From: an uncultured Desulfobacter sp.
GTDB lineage: Bacteria > Desulfobacterota > Desulfobacteria > Desulfobacterales > Desulfobacteraceae
Direction: 5' to 3'
Length of the DNA stretch: 64,000 bases
NCBI RefSeq assembly: GCF_963666145.1
Contig: NZ_OY762614.1
Span: 372,001-436,000 of the forward strand
Below, piece after piece: positions 44,528-53,581 of the stretch (position 1 is the stretch's first letter; every line of letters begins with the position of its first letter). A program made the translations under genes and the position numbers. The notes beneath the pieces were generated by a model, which saw only the letters and a program-made list of their open reading frames with translations, had not been told where the DNA came from and did no database searches.

Positions 44528-45433
44528 ATGAGAGCAAAAATACAAGCGGGCATCATGGCCGCTTTCACGGCAGACGCGCTGGCTTTGGGCGCACACTGGG
44601 TTTACGACATCGCCCAGATAAAAGACAAATACGGATGCCTGGATTTTATGGCATCTCCGGAAATCGCACCATTCCATAAAGGAAAGAAGAAAGGCGATTT
44701 CACCCATTATGGAGATCAGATGTTCCTGCTGCTTGAGTCCCTTTCATATTGCTCAGGTTTCGATCTGGACAATTTTTCAACCCAGTGGAAGGCGATGTTT
44801 GAGGATTACAGCGGCTGGGTGGACGGCGCCACCAAGGAAACATTAGCCAATTTCGAAAAAGGAAAGTCCCCCCAAGAGGCCGGGTCAGGTTCAACAGATT
44901 TAGGCGGTGCGTCTCGAATGGTTCCACTGGCACTTTTTTATGGGGAGGACCGTGAGACGTTTATCGCCAACGCAGACACACAAACTGCAATGACCCACAA
45001 TCACCCCCAGGTCAGAGAGAGCGCCCGTTTTTTTGCAAGCGCTGCAATTGAGGCGGCTGAAGGCAGAAAACCCCTGGATGCCCTGGAAATGGCCCAAAAA
45101 GAACTCTCTTCAGATTCCGTTATCTACCAGATGATCACAGATGGACTTGAAAGTGTCGATAAAGAGACAAAACAGGCCATCGCAGGTTTCGGCCAGATGT
45201 GTGAAACCCAGGCTGCCCTGCGCGGCACGATTCATCTGATTGCCAAATATCCCAATGACCTGAAAACGGCAATGGTTGAAAATGTCATGGCCGGCGGGGA
45301 TTCTTCTGCCCGGGGTATTCTTTGTGCATTTATTCTTGGAATCTGTAACGGCATGGATGCCATCCCGGAACAGTGGATAAAAGACATGCGGTTGGCTGGA
45401 AGAATCCGGTCATTGGCCGGAATAACGGCATAA
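44528..45433 (+). CDS. ADP-ribosylglycohydrolase-family protein (crystallin J1-like)
   Basis: This 301-residue all-helical protein belongs to the DraG/ARH family that removes ADP-ribose from proteins or small molecules. TADALALGAHWVYD at the N-terminus, THYGDQMF and the C-terminal GGDSSARGI correspond to the metal-binding stretches, but the TDDT and GDTDT forms typical of DraG are altered. This is a pattern seen in J1-crystallin-like members, and activity is uncertain. AAAAAGGAAA 7-10 bases upstream supports the ATG. It is divergent from the regulator and followed by a strong hairpin, so it is probably monocistronic. Confidence 0.87.
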   Translation: MRAKIQAGIMAAFTADALALGAHWVYDIAQIKDKYGCLDFMASPEIAPFHKGKKKGDFTHYGDQMFLLLESLSYCSGFDLDNFSTQWKAMFEDYSGWVDGATKETLANFEKGKSPQEAGSGSTDLGGASRMVPLALFYGEDRETFIANADTQTAMTHNHPQVRESARFFASAAIEAAEGRKPLDALEMAQKELSSDSVIYQMITDGLESVDKETKQAIAGFGQMCETQAALRGTIHLIAKYPNDLKTAMVENVMAGGDSSARGILCAFILGICNGMDAIPEQWIKDMRLAGRIRSLAGITA

Positions 45434-45510
45434 CGGCCAGGGGCAGACCTGGTCCATCAACAGCCAGGCGCGCCCCACGACAAAACATGAAAGCAACTTC
45501 ATAATACCTT

Positions 45511-45544
45511 CCCCCAATTGCATAAAATTCCATGCAATTGGGGG
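45511..45544. terminator. Perfect 13-bp hairpin after the ADP-ribosylglycohydrolase gene
   Basis: CCCCCAATTGCAT (45511-45523) pairs perfectly with 45532-45544 across an 8-base loop, 77 bases after the stop. No T-tract follows, so it may act as a terminator stem or be a repeat element. Confidence 0.5.
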
Positions 45545-45628
45545 GAAAGATAAATCACAATCAACGCAGCATCTTAAAGACCATCAAAAAATCCGATATC
45601 GGGATTTGACTTCAAAAAGAAAACCGAT

Positions 45629-46176
45629 ATGTGTGATTGTAACGATGTGGGAAAACACGGCAGGCCGGGGGGAATGAACCGGCGGGATTTTATCAAAAGT
45701 GTAATCTCCGTGGGGTCTGTTACGATTATGGCGGGATCACTCGGCGGCCATGTCCAGGCCCAAGACGCGCCTACCGCCAAAGTGGCGGAGCGACTGATGA
45801 CCTTGAACGTCAACGGGCGGCAGCGAAGGGTGGGTGTCATGCCCCCCTGAGACCATGGCCCAGACCCTGCGCAACAAACTAACTGGGGCTTATGGGGCTC
45901 AAAATCGGTTGCGACCGTGCCGAATGCGGGGCCTGCACCGTCCTGATAGACGACGTTTCCCAATATTCATGTTCCATACTCACCCATAGTGTCCGCGGGA
46001 AAAAAATTCTGACCATTGAAGGATTGGCCAATCCGGACGGGGCATTGCACCCGTAACAGCAGGGGGCGGTTGACGAACCGAGATTCCAGTGCGGCTATTG
46101 TGCCCCCGGTTTCAGGACACCCGCTGCCGGTACTATTGTAGCGGCTCGGAATATAAAACCCCTGGGCTCTGAATAA
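45629..46176 (+). pseudogene. Decayed [2Fe-2S] small subunit of a molybdopterin hydroxylase
   Basis: The intact start encodes a Tat-type leader (MNRRDFIKSVISVGS) and the ferredoxin-fold start LMTLNVNGRQRR. Frame changes follow near the C-run at about 45841-45846 and again near 45885. They restore IGCDRAECGACTVLIDD, the first Fe-S cysteine motif. An in-frame TAA then interrupts before FQCGYCAPGF, the second cluster motif. The C-terminal GNLCRC region is missing. The parent would be a xanthine dehydrogenase / isoquinoline oxidoreductase small subunit; no large subunit is nearby. Clearly non-functional. Confidence 0.85.
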
Positions 46177-46499
46177 TGGGAGTTTTCGGCTCTGTTTATA
46201 CGTTAATAAGATTTGGATCTCGATACAATCAAGAACAGAAGTAGCCAACACTCCTTTCAATAAAGGCTTTTGGCCGGAATGATAGACAAAATGCTCGCCT
46301 TGCTCAGGATTTAATCGGAGGCAGGAGTATGTTCTATAAAATTTAATCTTGCGTTTCCCTGCCGGGGATGTTTAATCTCCAATTAAATTGAATTTTTGTT
46401 CCAAATTGTTTTATTAAAAAAGACAATAGAAAGAATCTGCCTATTTTACGTTCGGCGGGACGGGCCTGCTGAAATTAAATCTAAAAAGGAGCAAAGAAA
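46177..46499. other. Intergenic leader of the VPLPA-type gene
   Basis: About 320 bases follow the pseudogene. Apart from the AAAAGGAG ribosome site at the end I see no gene, structured RNA or clear promoter boxes. Confidence 0.4.
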
Positions 46500-47120
46500 A
46501 TGAAGAAAAGACTTTTACAATCTTTAACGATCGGATTAGGTATGCTATTTGTCGCTAATATTTCGCATGCTGCTAGCTTGGATATCCGAGATGGGCAACT
46601 TTATGGGGCATCCGGTGTTGATGTAGACGGTGTTTTGTATGATGTCCTATTTATAGATGGAACAGCCATCGATCTTTATAATGGTGCAGATGAAAATACA
46701 GACTTTACCTTTTATACGGGGGCTAGTTTTGGAGATCCTAATGGTACTAATTTAGCGGTAAAAGCCGGGAATGCATTGCTTGATCAAGTCTTCATAAACG
46801 AGTTTGATGATAGTTCTGAATTGACTAATGGTATTCGCTCAACAGGAAGTGGTTACGTATATATCCCGGTATGGGTTAATGCCCAAGGTGGAATGGGGGT
46901 AATATGGGCCCTGAATAGCTCAATTTATGAAGATGTCGTTGGAGCGGGCTCAGCATTAAGTACATACGACTCCTCTCCATTAGAACATGCACCTGGCGAC
47001 GACCATGTTGTTTGGGCTGTATGGCAGGAATCTTCAGCTGTTCCTATTCCAGGCGCATGCTTACTATTAAGCTCTGGTCTAATTGCACTGATAGGATTGG
47101 GCAGAAAAAAAAGAGTATAA
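46500..47120 (+). CDS. Exported protein with VPLPA-CTERM-type sorting signal
   Basis: This 206-residue secreted protein has a signal peptide (residues 1-24, cleavage near ISHA/AS) and a C-terminal tripartite signal: VPIPGACLLL, a hydrophobic helix SSGLIALIGLG and the basic tail RKKRV. That is the PEP-CTERM/VPLPA-CTERM type recognised by exosortase-like enzymes. The body is Asp/Gly-rich with no recognised domain; a surface or extracellular-matrix role is likely. AAAAGGAG about 7 bases before the ATG is strong. No exosortase is in the window, so the processing enzyme must be elsewhere. Confidence 0.85.
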   Translation: MKKRLLQSLTIGLGMLFVANISHAASLDIRDGQLYGASGVDVDGVLYDVLFIDGTAIDLYNGADENTDFTFYTGASFGDPNGTNLAVKAGNALLDQVFINEFDDSSELTNGIRSTGSGYVYIPVWVNAQGGMGVIWALNSSIYEDVVGAGSALSTYDSSPLEHAPGDDHVVWAVWQESSAVPIPGACLLLSSGLIALIGLGRKKRV

Positions 47121-47308
47121 TTGCCGTATCCATTCACAGGATAACATATTAATATATTTGGATAAAAGCATTGAACTAAGTCGTTTTTCATAACCCACTG
47201 AATTTATTATGTGACGCTTTTGGGTTTAAGAATTCATAGGGTTTAAAATATATTTATTCCAATAGGTTACTTTTTGATACCCCGTGAATGGATACCATTT
47301 AATACATT

Positions 47309-47334
47309 AAAAAGCTCCCTGGATCTGCCAGGAG
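47309..47334 (-). terminator. Intrinsic terminator at the end of the cassette-like region
   Basis: Read on the minus strand, CTCCTGG and CCAGGGAG form a stem (one bulge) with a 5-base loop followed by CTTTTT. It lies about 85 bases downstream of the small gene ending at 47418 and would terminate minus-strand transcription from the accessory region. Confidence 0.7.
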
Positions 47335-47417
47335 TTAGCCGCCTATTTTGATTCAAGACTTTGTTCTATTAAATTGATTATTGGATTCCACCAAAACCGA
47401 TTAAAGCAAATGCTGAT

Positions 47418-47663
47418 TCAATTGGTAAGGTAAATTACAACCACTGCAATAATAATAAACCCAAGACAGCTACATAAAAAGCCACCCTTATTATACCGTT
47501 GCATAAAGTCATATTTTACTTTTTGCGGATATCGTCCCAAGGTAAGCAATTTACAAAAAGGCCACCCAACATAGTAGCAAAAAAAGTTGAAAAAAATATT
47601 GATGAATATTTGTGCCAACACCTCAACAACACCTTTTCCTACTTCTTCAATAAAATCATTCAT
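47418..47663 (-). CDS. Small membrane protein, function unknown
   Basis: The 81-residue protein has two hydrophobic segments (about 14-35 around LAQIFINIFFNFFCYYVGW, and the C-terminal CLGFIIIAVVVIYL) joined by a basic loop. The ATG at 47663 is used; a GTG at 47678 just inside the attC-like core is an alternative. It directly follows the attC-like element at 47679-47733, as a cassette gene would. No family was recognised. Confidence 0.55.
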   Translation of the reverse strand: MNDFIEEVGKGVVEVLAQIFINIFFNFFCYYVGWPFCKLLTLGRYPQKVKYDFMQRYNKGGFLCSCLGFIIIAVVVIYLTN

Positions 47664-47678
47664 TTGATGGCACCACAC

Positions 47679-47733
47679 TTATAACATTGGAGCTCAGGAG
47701 CCGCCGAGCGAAGGGAACTGGGGCTTGTTGGCC
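47679..47733 (-). other. attC-like recombination site d
   Basis: Read on the minus strand it begins GGCCAAC (47733-47727) and ends GTTATAA (47685-47679). The arms AAC-AAG-C-CCCAG and CTGAGCTCC-AAT-GTT are imperfectly complementary, and the centre is short and GC-rich. The AAC...GTT frame, length (55 bases) and position between two same-strand genes match integron attC sites. Confidence 0.5.
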
Positions 47734-47768
47734 GAAGGACGCTCTACGCGGTCCGCTGCAAAGACTGG

Positions 47769-48344
47769 TTATCTTTCAGGTGTTCTCATAATTGGATGTT
47801 TTTCCACTAACCCCGAAAAATTTAGCACGATATCCTTTACAGCTTTGATACGATTCAAATCCAATATCAAACCTCCTTTATTTAAAACAATTTTATCCCT
47901 CTCAATCCTTATTATTGTTTCAAATGCAAATTTTGTATTTAACGTTTCAAATAATTTCGCAGAAGAAAGATTAAAATTTTTAAAAATTTCGACGATTATA
48001 GCCTTTTCCTCGTCATTTAAACGATGTTCACTTTTTCTCATGTAAGGGGAATTTTCAACTGGCCTGTAAAAAAAGCCACTGACCTTTTTGGAAGGATTCA
48101 ATTTTGAAACGTATTTCCAATTTGGAAAATCTTTAAAAAATTTGATTTGAATAAAATAAGGATGGCCAATATTTTTACACTCTGCGGTGAAAGTAGTTCT
48201 AAAATGATGGCTTGGCCCCATTCCTGCAATTTCTGGCTTGACTGAAAAAATTTTTCCCTTACAAGCGCCTTGAATTTCGCCAGTATTGAACAAACCATAA
48301 AAGGGTGTTGAAATCGACCACCTAAATTTAATAAAATCAGACAT
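47769..48344 (-). CDS. Hypothetical protein, 191 residues
   Basis: This soluble protein of unknown family is AT-rich in codon use, with a mixed alpha/beta pattern. N-terminal MSDFIKFRWSISTPFYGLFNT, a central His/Cys-containing part (GPSHHFRTTFTAECKNIGHPYF) and a basic C-terminus are the visible landmarks. No transmembrane helix is present. It precedes attC-like site d. Its upstream side abuts the transposase region (start codon only about 90 bases from the transposase ATG), so its promoter may be gone. It is cassette-like in size and orientation. Confidence 0.6.
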   Translation of the reverse strand: MSDFIKFRWSISTPFYGLFNTGEIQGACKGKIFSVKPEIAGMGPSHHFRTTFTAECKNIGHPYFIQIKFFKDFPNWKYVSKLNPSKKVSGFFYRPVENSPYMRKSEHRLNDEEKAIIVEIFKNFNLSSAKLFETLNTKFAFETIIRIERDKIVLNKGGLILDLNRIKAVKDIVLNFSGLVEKHPIMRTPER

Positions 48345-48368
48345 ATTCTCAGTTTGTTAGGAGTTGAA

Positions 48369-48434
48369 AAAGCCTCTGTTTAGTTGTACTTTCAAGCGAC
48401 CAAACACAAAAGAAAACAACGCCACAGAGGCTTT
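48369..48434 (+). promoter_or_regulatory. Fold-back hairpin masking the transposase start
   Basis: AAAGCCTCTGT (48369-48379) is perfectly complementary to ACAGAGGCTTT (48424-48434), the bases directly before the ATG at 48435 and including its AGAGG ribosome site. RNA started outside the element would fold and hide the start, a known device (IS10, IS50) against read-through expression. Confidence 0.6.
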
Positions 48435-49934
48435 ATGCATAGAAAAAATATCAGGCGGCTCATCACAAAGCAATTAAAAAAGAGTTTTCCGAACTGGAAA
48501 ACGATGACAAGGGCGTCCAAAAAAGAACTGACAGAACAAATCATGATGGAGATTGTGGAGCAATACGATTATTCTCAATCTCTGGACATCCCCATCGAGG
48601 ACCTCATAGGTATTGAAGCTCAATCCCCTACAGCAGGCATTCGTAGTCTTCCTGAAATGGCATCTTACATTGAGAATTTTCATTCCGATAACCTGTTTAA
48701 TTTTGACACCCTGAAAAAGCCATACCCTGAAATTGTAGATCAGGAATTGCAGTTTATTGACCAACTCATAGATGACCAGCTTATCAATAGCTTGATCGCG
48801 CCCGATGGTTACTCCGCTGCACACAGGGATATTCAGCCCTACCAATTATTTCGGATGGAGCTGTTAAAAATTATCAAATATCCTGAAATCAGTTACAGGA
48901 AATTTTGCAGCGATGAATATTTTGGCAAAGAGCGAAAGCAAAACAGGCGTTTTATTCGGTTGTCGTTAAAGGCTAAAAAACAGGTAGATCATACTGAATT
49001 ATGTCATTTCCGGAGCGACCTGAAATTTAATCAATTGATGAACGTCCTGGTATATTTCCTCCACCATTTTTATAAATCGGGTTGTCTTGAGAATACCGTT
49101 ATTCATGGTGTTGATTCCAGTGAACTGCCGTCCGAAGTCAATTATCCCCTTTGCGCCATTGAAATCAACGGCAAAAAAGTACGAATTTATTCCGATCTGG
49201 ACTGTGATTGTGGGAAACGCCGGAACAAAAGGGATAAGTCGCATTATGTCATTGGATACCGGATGCATACACTAACCGCTATTAATCCCACAAACGGCCA
49301 TAGCTTTCCATTGGTATCCCTTGTGGGGGCAGCGAATCATCACGACAGCCTGTTTCTGAAACCATTGATCAAGCTTGCTCAAGCATTAGGCATTGATATT
49401 AAATTGATAACCGCAGACCAGGCTTACCACGATAGTGATGGTTCGGTTCTCAATGAAACAGGTGTCTATGTCGTGGCCCCTGCATCGGAGCAAGCGAAAT
49501 TGCCCGAGAATGTATTGCAATCTCCGGTGAGAGTTACCTGCAATGATTCTTGTGAAATTCCAATGGATTATCTGGGTACAACACTGGATGGCCATGAATT
49601 TAGGTGTGGAGCAACGCCCGGCGAATGTATGTTTGCATCAAGTTGCCCTAAATCGAGAATAATTGGTTTTGATAACGGTCATTTCCAGCCAATGCCAACT
49701 TTTCATAACGGGTCGCAATCAGCAATCGAAATTCGAAAGAACTGCGAACGGCCTTTCAATTTGATGAAAAAAAGAGAAGGCCTTGAACAGACGAGAGTGA
49801 GAAGCCAGCATGGTGTAGTTGTCCGATCAGTATTGACGACAATTGTAACATTGTTGATTGAAATGGCTGGGACAAGACATAAACCGCAGAAAAAAGATAA
49901 TAAACAAAAGGAGTTGTTTGCCTCAACAGGATAG
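48435..49934 (+). CDS. DDE transposase, IS1182/IS5-like
   Basis: This 499-residue transposase is intact. Probable catalytic positions lie in IHGVDSSELPSE, LITADQAYHDSDG and the late CERPFNLMKKREGLEQTR. A cysteine-rich insert (ECMFASSCPKS) precedes the last block, as in IS1182-type enzymes. The start ATG 48435 has AGAGG close upstream; an in-frame TTG lies at 48384. I could not find convincing terminal inverted repeats, so the element limits are unresolved. It lies on the plus strand, against the direction of the neighbouring small genes. Confidence 0.8.
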   Translation: MHRKNIRRLITKQLKKSFPNWKTMTRASKKELTEQIMMEIVEQYDYSQSLDIPIEDLIGIEAQSPTAGIRSLPEMASYIENFHSDNLFNFDTLKKPYPEIVDQELQFIDQLIDDQLINSLIAPDGYSAAHRDIQPYQLFRMELLKIIKYPEISYRKFCSDEYFGKERKQNRRFIRLSLKAKKQVDHTELCHFRSDLKFNQLMNVLVYFLHHFYKSGCLENTVIHGVDSSELPSEVNYPLCAIEINGKKVRIYSDLDCDCGKRRNKRDKSHYVIGYRMHTLTAINPTNGHSFPLVSLVGAANHHDSLFLKPLIKLAQALGIDIKLITADQAYHDSDGSVLNETGVYVVAPASEQAKLPENVLQSPVRVTCNDSCEIPMDYLGTTLDGHEFRCGATPGECMFASSCPKSRIIGFDNGHFQPMPTFHNGSQSAIEIRKNCERPFNLMKKREGLEQTRVRSQHGVVVRSVLTTIVTLLIEMAGTRHKPQKKDNKQKELFASTG

Positions 49935-50097
49935 AATTTAATTTCAATGCTGATTTTTTTGAACCGATTGATTCAGTTAATACCGTTGTATCTGAAGTAT
50001 AAGCAAGGCCACTATCTAACATAAAAATTGCGGCAAAAAACAAATTTCAGATTTTATAACGATAGAAATGGACTACCGGGTCTTAAAAAATCGAAAT

Positions 50098-50283
50098 TCA
50101 AGCGCGTAGGCAGTTTAGACTCAGTTGAAAATTTGATTGATTCCAACACCCTTCATAAGAGATATATTTTGCGTTTAATTTTTGCGCAATCGTTTTATAT
50201 TTGAACCGTCTTCTTTGGATCAGAAAAAAATATGGGCCACCAACAAAAATTGTTAAAATAATTATGAAAGAGACAAAGTTCAT
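50098..50283 (-). CDS. Probable truncated small protein
   Basis: The 61-residue frame has one N-terminal hydrophobic helix (FVSFIIILTIFVGGPYFFL), a basic stop-transfer RRRFKYK and then KTIAQKLNAKYISYEG. The last resembles the beginning of a longer cytoplasmic domain, suggesting a gene cut short. The surrounding 49935-50381 DNA shows nothing else. No family is assigned. Confidence 0.35.
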   Translation of the reverse strand: MNFVSFIIILTIFVGGPYFFLIQRRRFKYKTIAQKLNAKYISYEGCWNQSNFQLSLNCLRA

Positions 50284-50381
50284 TTTACCGGATGCAAGTC
50301 ATAAAATTGATTCTGACTGGTCTTTGAGTAGTAACGAAAAGAATGTAATAACTTGACGCCTCGAATTTGTAAAATCAGACA

Positions 50382-50621
50382 TCAAAAAATCCAGGTCATT
50401 AAAAAAGATATGGAAGAAAGGGCAAGGTATGTTAACGCTATACTCTTTAGAAAGCGGTGATCTCCCCTTCTTCTTAGCGTGATGTAAAGCATAGTGAATA
50501 CCATTGTTAAGCCCAAAAGGGCTGTAATGATTATTTCAACCCCACTCTCAGGAAAAATGTATGCGAAAGTGAAGATACAACAAAAAAACATAACTATGTA
50601 TAGGATCAATCGATATTTCAT
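50382..50621 (-). CDS. Small three-helix membrane protein
   Basis: The 79-residue protein starts at ATG 50621 with GGAGGA 7 bases upstream, a strong signal. Three hydrophobic segments (about 3-20, 26-46 and 58-78) are separated by YIFPESG and a basic loop RRRGDHRF. Function is unknown. It sits on the minus strand like the other cassette-type genes, behind a 52-base repeat that is also found before the SDR gene at 61.4 kb. Confidence 0.65.
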   Translation of the reverse strand: MKYRLILYIVMFFCCIFTFAYIFPESGVEIIITALLGLTMVFTMLYITLRRRGDHRFLKSIALTYLALSSISFLMTWIF

Positions 50622-50643
50622 TTTGAGTCCTCCAACAGTCAAC

Positions 50644-50695
50644 TTTATTGGAGATTAACCTCCCCGGCCAAAGAAACGCAAGACTAAATTTAATA
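50644..50695. repeat. 52-base repeat, copy A
   Basis: It matches 61490-61540 at roughly three quarters of positions (TTGGAGATTA..CC, ACGCAAGA.TAAATTT). Each copy contains a small GGAG...CTCC dyad with a different inner sequence. It lies upstream of a minus-strand cassette-like gene and may be the tail of a preceding attC. Confidence 0.5.
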
Positions 50696-50711
50696 TATTA
50701 TTATCCTCCCC

Positions 50712-52443
50712 TCGACATTGGGCAGACCTATTCAAAAGAAATTTGATATATTTCTGATACGGTCTGTCCAAAAAGAGTTAATATTTTTCTCCGTATGTCA
50801 TTTAACCCACTGATAAGACGGTGTACTTCGCCCTCTTTATGAAAAATATTCACACAGTCTATACCTTCCATTTGTTGAAAAATCCAGCGAAGAGTGGGGT
50901 TTTGAACGGGTTTCCCAATCTGATTGGGCAGTGTTGTTTCAAGGCGCTTCAATTCATTCCGCATGCGACGCTGGGCAATGGAGTAAATTAGTAATGATAA
51001 GGTCATCACCATCAACATTCCTTCGACACGAGATGGCTTTTTGACAAACAGCGACGATGCAAAAAATAAAGGGTCTTTGATAAATCGGAAGCCATTCTCG
51101 ACCTTAGACTGGCCTTTATATCCCCAAAATACATCTTCGTCGCTCAACTGGAATCTTGGAATTGAGGTCCCAAGAACAAAACAGGATTTCTGATCGCGGT
51201 CTTGATCGACTTTTTCTTGATTGACCTTTAAGTCCACATTGATTTGCAATTTAATTGATTTGATCGGGGTATCCGGCGTTGGTCTACCTTTGACGGCATA
51301 TTTGATGTGCTGTTTAAACTCAATAGTGTCAACCAGATGATACTTCCATTTATCACCGAGTTCTTGGAGGACCGTCATTGCTTCGGCTTCCGAGTCAAAT
51401 CGTTGGGCCTGAAGATGGAAGAGTTGCTTTTCCGCACGTTCCTTCTCTTTTGAAATAGTTCTTTCAACGCTCTTGACCGCGCGCTCCAGAGCCCCTTTGG
51501 ATCGAATGATCAACCAACGTTGATCAATTCCATAATGCCCTAACTCCAACGTCTGGTACTGATAATCATCGTTAATCTCCGCCCACAGGTCCCATTTTAG
51601 GGCCTGTTCGATGACGGTCTTCACAATGAAAAGGGTTCCCGGGATGCGGGTGATAAACGGGATATCTTTCAAGTTGGAAGCATTGGATTCGGTATATCCT
51701 TTCGAATCCATAATCAGGTAACGAGGGGTATCGCTTGCTTTGAACTGACGAACGAGTTCACTGCTGCGTTCTTTGAAAACGGTATTATCCGAAGCATTCC
51801 CGTCCCAGCACTTACACAAAATGGGAATACCACCATCCTGGGATACCATCAGCTCCAGCACAGCCTGTTTCAAATCAGGACGGTGGTCTTTGGAGTAACC
51901 ATGAGTTATTTTGATGGCATGTTCATCCGAATCAGGAAGATACTCCCCGGTCAATGAAAAAGATGAAGTATCCAGATGGTTGAAAAGTAAATGGATACTT
52001 TCCGACCGACAGGTAGATGAGGCGATTTCGGTGAAAAGCAGTTCAGAGCTGTAGTCGACCGCATCATCAAGACTGCGCCCGAGCTTGTAGTGATTGAAGT
52101 CCGAGGCTTGCACCCCGGGACGGAACAAAACATCCAGCGGCTTGTTTTCGAAAAATTGAGGCGTCAGCGACAGCGGCCGATTGGAAAAACCCAGCCCATT
52201 GAGAACCATGCCGGCAATAGCTTCTCCGGCACTGATATTTTCCTTCTCATCTTTTGGTATGCGAGAGTCAATCATTTCGATGATTTTCAAATCCTTGATA
52301 ACGCCAGCAACAATACCCAAGTGGTCAATACGTTCTACTTTAACAGTTTCCAATGTTTGGTGTTTGGCCCTCTGCTTGTGTTGATTATGATGGTGCAAAG
52401 AGGGTATATTCAAATTTTTTAAAATTCAACTGCTCAATGTCGA
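50712..52443 (-). mobile_element. IS1634-like insertion sequence, about 1.73 kb
   Basis: The terminal repeats are TCGACATTGGGCAG (50712-50725) and, inverted, TCGACATTGAGCAG (52443-52430), 13 of 14 identical. One transposase gene fills the element. Flanks are C-rich on both sides (CTCCCC, GCCCCC), but no exact target duplication could be defined. Confidence 0.8.
50728..52413 (-). CDS. IS1634-family transposase
   Basis: This 561-residue DDE transposase has VERIDHLGIVAGVIKDLKIIE near the N-terminus, the DUF4277-like head of IS1634 enzymes. Catalytic-type blocks are HLDTSSFSLTGEY, YLIMDSKGYTESNA and the late GYKGQSKVENGFRFIKDPLF. It appears complete. The start is a TTG at 52413; no better start with a ribosome site was found. 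Terminal inverted repeats flank it closely on both sides. Confidence 0.85.
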   Translation of the reverse strand: MNIPSLHHHNQHKQRAKHQTLETVKVERIDHLGIVAGVIKDLKIIEMIDSRIPKDEKENISAGEAIAGMVLNGLGFSNRPLSLTPQFFENKPLDVLFRPGVQASDFNHYKLGRSLDDAVDYSSELLFTEIASSTCRSESIHLLFNHLDTSSFSLTGEYLPDSDEHAIKITHGYSKDHRPDLKQAVLELMVSQDGGIPILCKCWDGNASDNTVFKERSSELVRQFKASDTPRYLIMDSKGYTESNASNLKDIPFITRIPGTLFIVKTVIEQALKWDLWAEINDDYQYQTLELGHYGIDQRWLIIRSKGALERAVKSVERTISKEKERAEKQLFHLQAQRFDSEAEAMTVLQELGDKWKYHLVDTIEFKQHIKYAVKGRPTPDTPIKSIKLQINVDLKVNQEKVDQDRDQKSCFVLGTSIPRFQLSDEDVFWGYKGQSKVENGFRFIKDPLFFASSLFVKKPSRVEGMLMVMTLSLLIYSIAQRRMRNELKRLETTLPNQIGKPVQNPTLRWIFQQMEGIDCVNIFHKEGEVHRLISGLNDIRRKILTLFGQTVSEIYQISFE

Positions 52444-52520
52444 CGCCCCCAACAGAATAAAGAATGGCACAAGATGTTGTTCCCAGCACCGCTCCCCGAA
52501 AAGTGAGCTTAAATAGACAA

Positions 52521-52607
52521 AGTCAACGGTTGAACTGACGGGCCGCGCCAGAGCGTTTGAATAAGGCGGCTGAGTTGCTCGCGGTCCCGTCCAGTGATGG
52601 GTTATAT
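52521..52607 (-). other. Possible attC-like site a
   Basis: Right after the end of the interrupted membrane gene, the minus strand reads ATATAAC (52607-52601), a GACGGGACCGCG arm, a variable centre, the matching CGCGGCCCGTC arm and GTTGACT (52527-52521). The inner arms pair well; the outer cores are weaker than in sites b, c and d. Confidence 0.35.
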
Positions 52608-53228
52608 TTCAGGGTTGTTCAATATTTGGCAAGGTTAATTCTTTGTTTTTATGATAAAAATAAATGGCTTTTAAACCATTCAGCAAAAGTATGGTTAGGG
52701 CAATGTCATCTGTTAAAAACAACCAGTGGTGTCCGGTTAGGTTTTTGCACGTAACAAACAGCTTAATTTATTGAAAAAACAGTCGTTTTTTTGTTGACAA
52801 ATGTGCGTAAAAATTTTATTCAAGGAGCCCAAATGACGCGCATTTCAGTCTCAAAAAAACAAATACAGTCCCTGAATTTTGACAAGTTCCAGCGCCCTCT
52901 GGTAAGGTCGCTTTCACAAGCACCTGAACTACAATCTCGAGGAGATCGCCCTTTAAAAATGACATTCGAAGACCAAATCAATGCTTTGATTTATTTTCAT
53001 CTCCAGGAGCACAAATCAGCCCGGCATTTAATTCAAGATCTCAAGGAGAACATTTTTGCCAAAGAAAATATTGCTCCAGACGGGGGAATCAGTCGCAGCA
53101 GCTTTGGCGAAGCAGTCAATCACCGGGGACTTGAACAACTGCAATTTGTCTTCGAGGACCTTTGAGGTGGTAGGGTAATTGTGGACACTTCTCTAAGAGT
53201 GGGTTAATAATCCACACGGAGGTGTCAA

Positions 53229-53522
53229 ATGAAGAAAGACAGAAAGAAGTATGCACCTGAATTCAAAGAAGAAGCAGTTAAACTGATAACCGAACAGGGA
53301 TATCAGATTACCGAGGCAGCCCGAAATCTCGGAGTCAATCCAACCATGCTGGGTCGCTGGAAACGTGAGATTGAAGGTAGTGGAGAGAGTGCCACTGGTT
53401 TACAAGGAAGTGTGGCAATGAAGGCAGAGTTGAGCCGTCTTCGAAAAGAAAACAACCGTTTGAAGATGGAACGTGAAATCTTAAAAAAGGCAGCAGCCTT
53501 CTTCGCGAAAGAAATGAGCTGA
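53229..53522 (+). CDS. IS3-family transposase OrfA
   Basis: This 97-residue DNA-binding subunit has a helix-turn-helix (YAPEFKEEAVKLITEQGYQI, EAARNLGVNPTMLGRWKREI) followed by a leucine-zipper-like helix (LSRLRKENNRLKMEREILKK). GGAGG lies 6 bases before the ATG. Near its end the sequence A-AAA-AAG (53483-53489) is exactly in frame, the classical IS3 -1 frameshift site. It would produce the OrfAB fusion transposase with the next gene. Confidence 0.92.
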   Translation: MKKDRKKYAPEFKEEAVKLITEQGYQITEAARNLGVNPTMLGRWKREIEGSGESATGLQGSVAMKAELSRLRKENNRLKMEREILKKAAAFFAKEMS

Positions 53523-53581
53523 AGTATCAATTCGTTGATGCTGAGAGGAAGGCTTACCCAGTAGCTCTGATATGTATTGTC

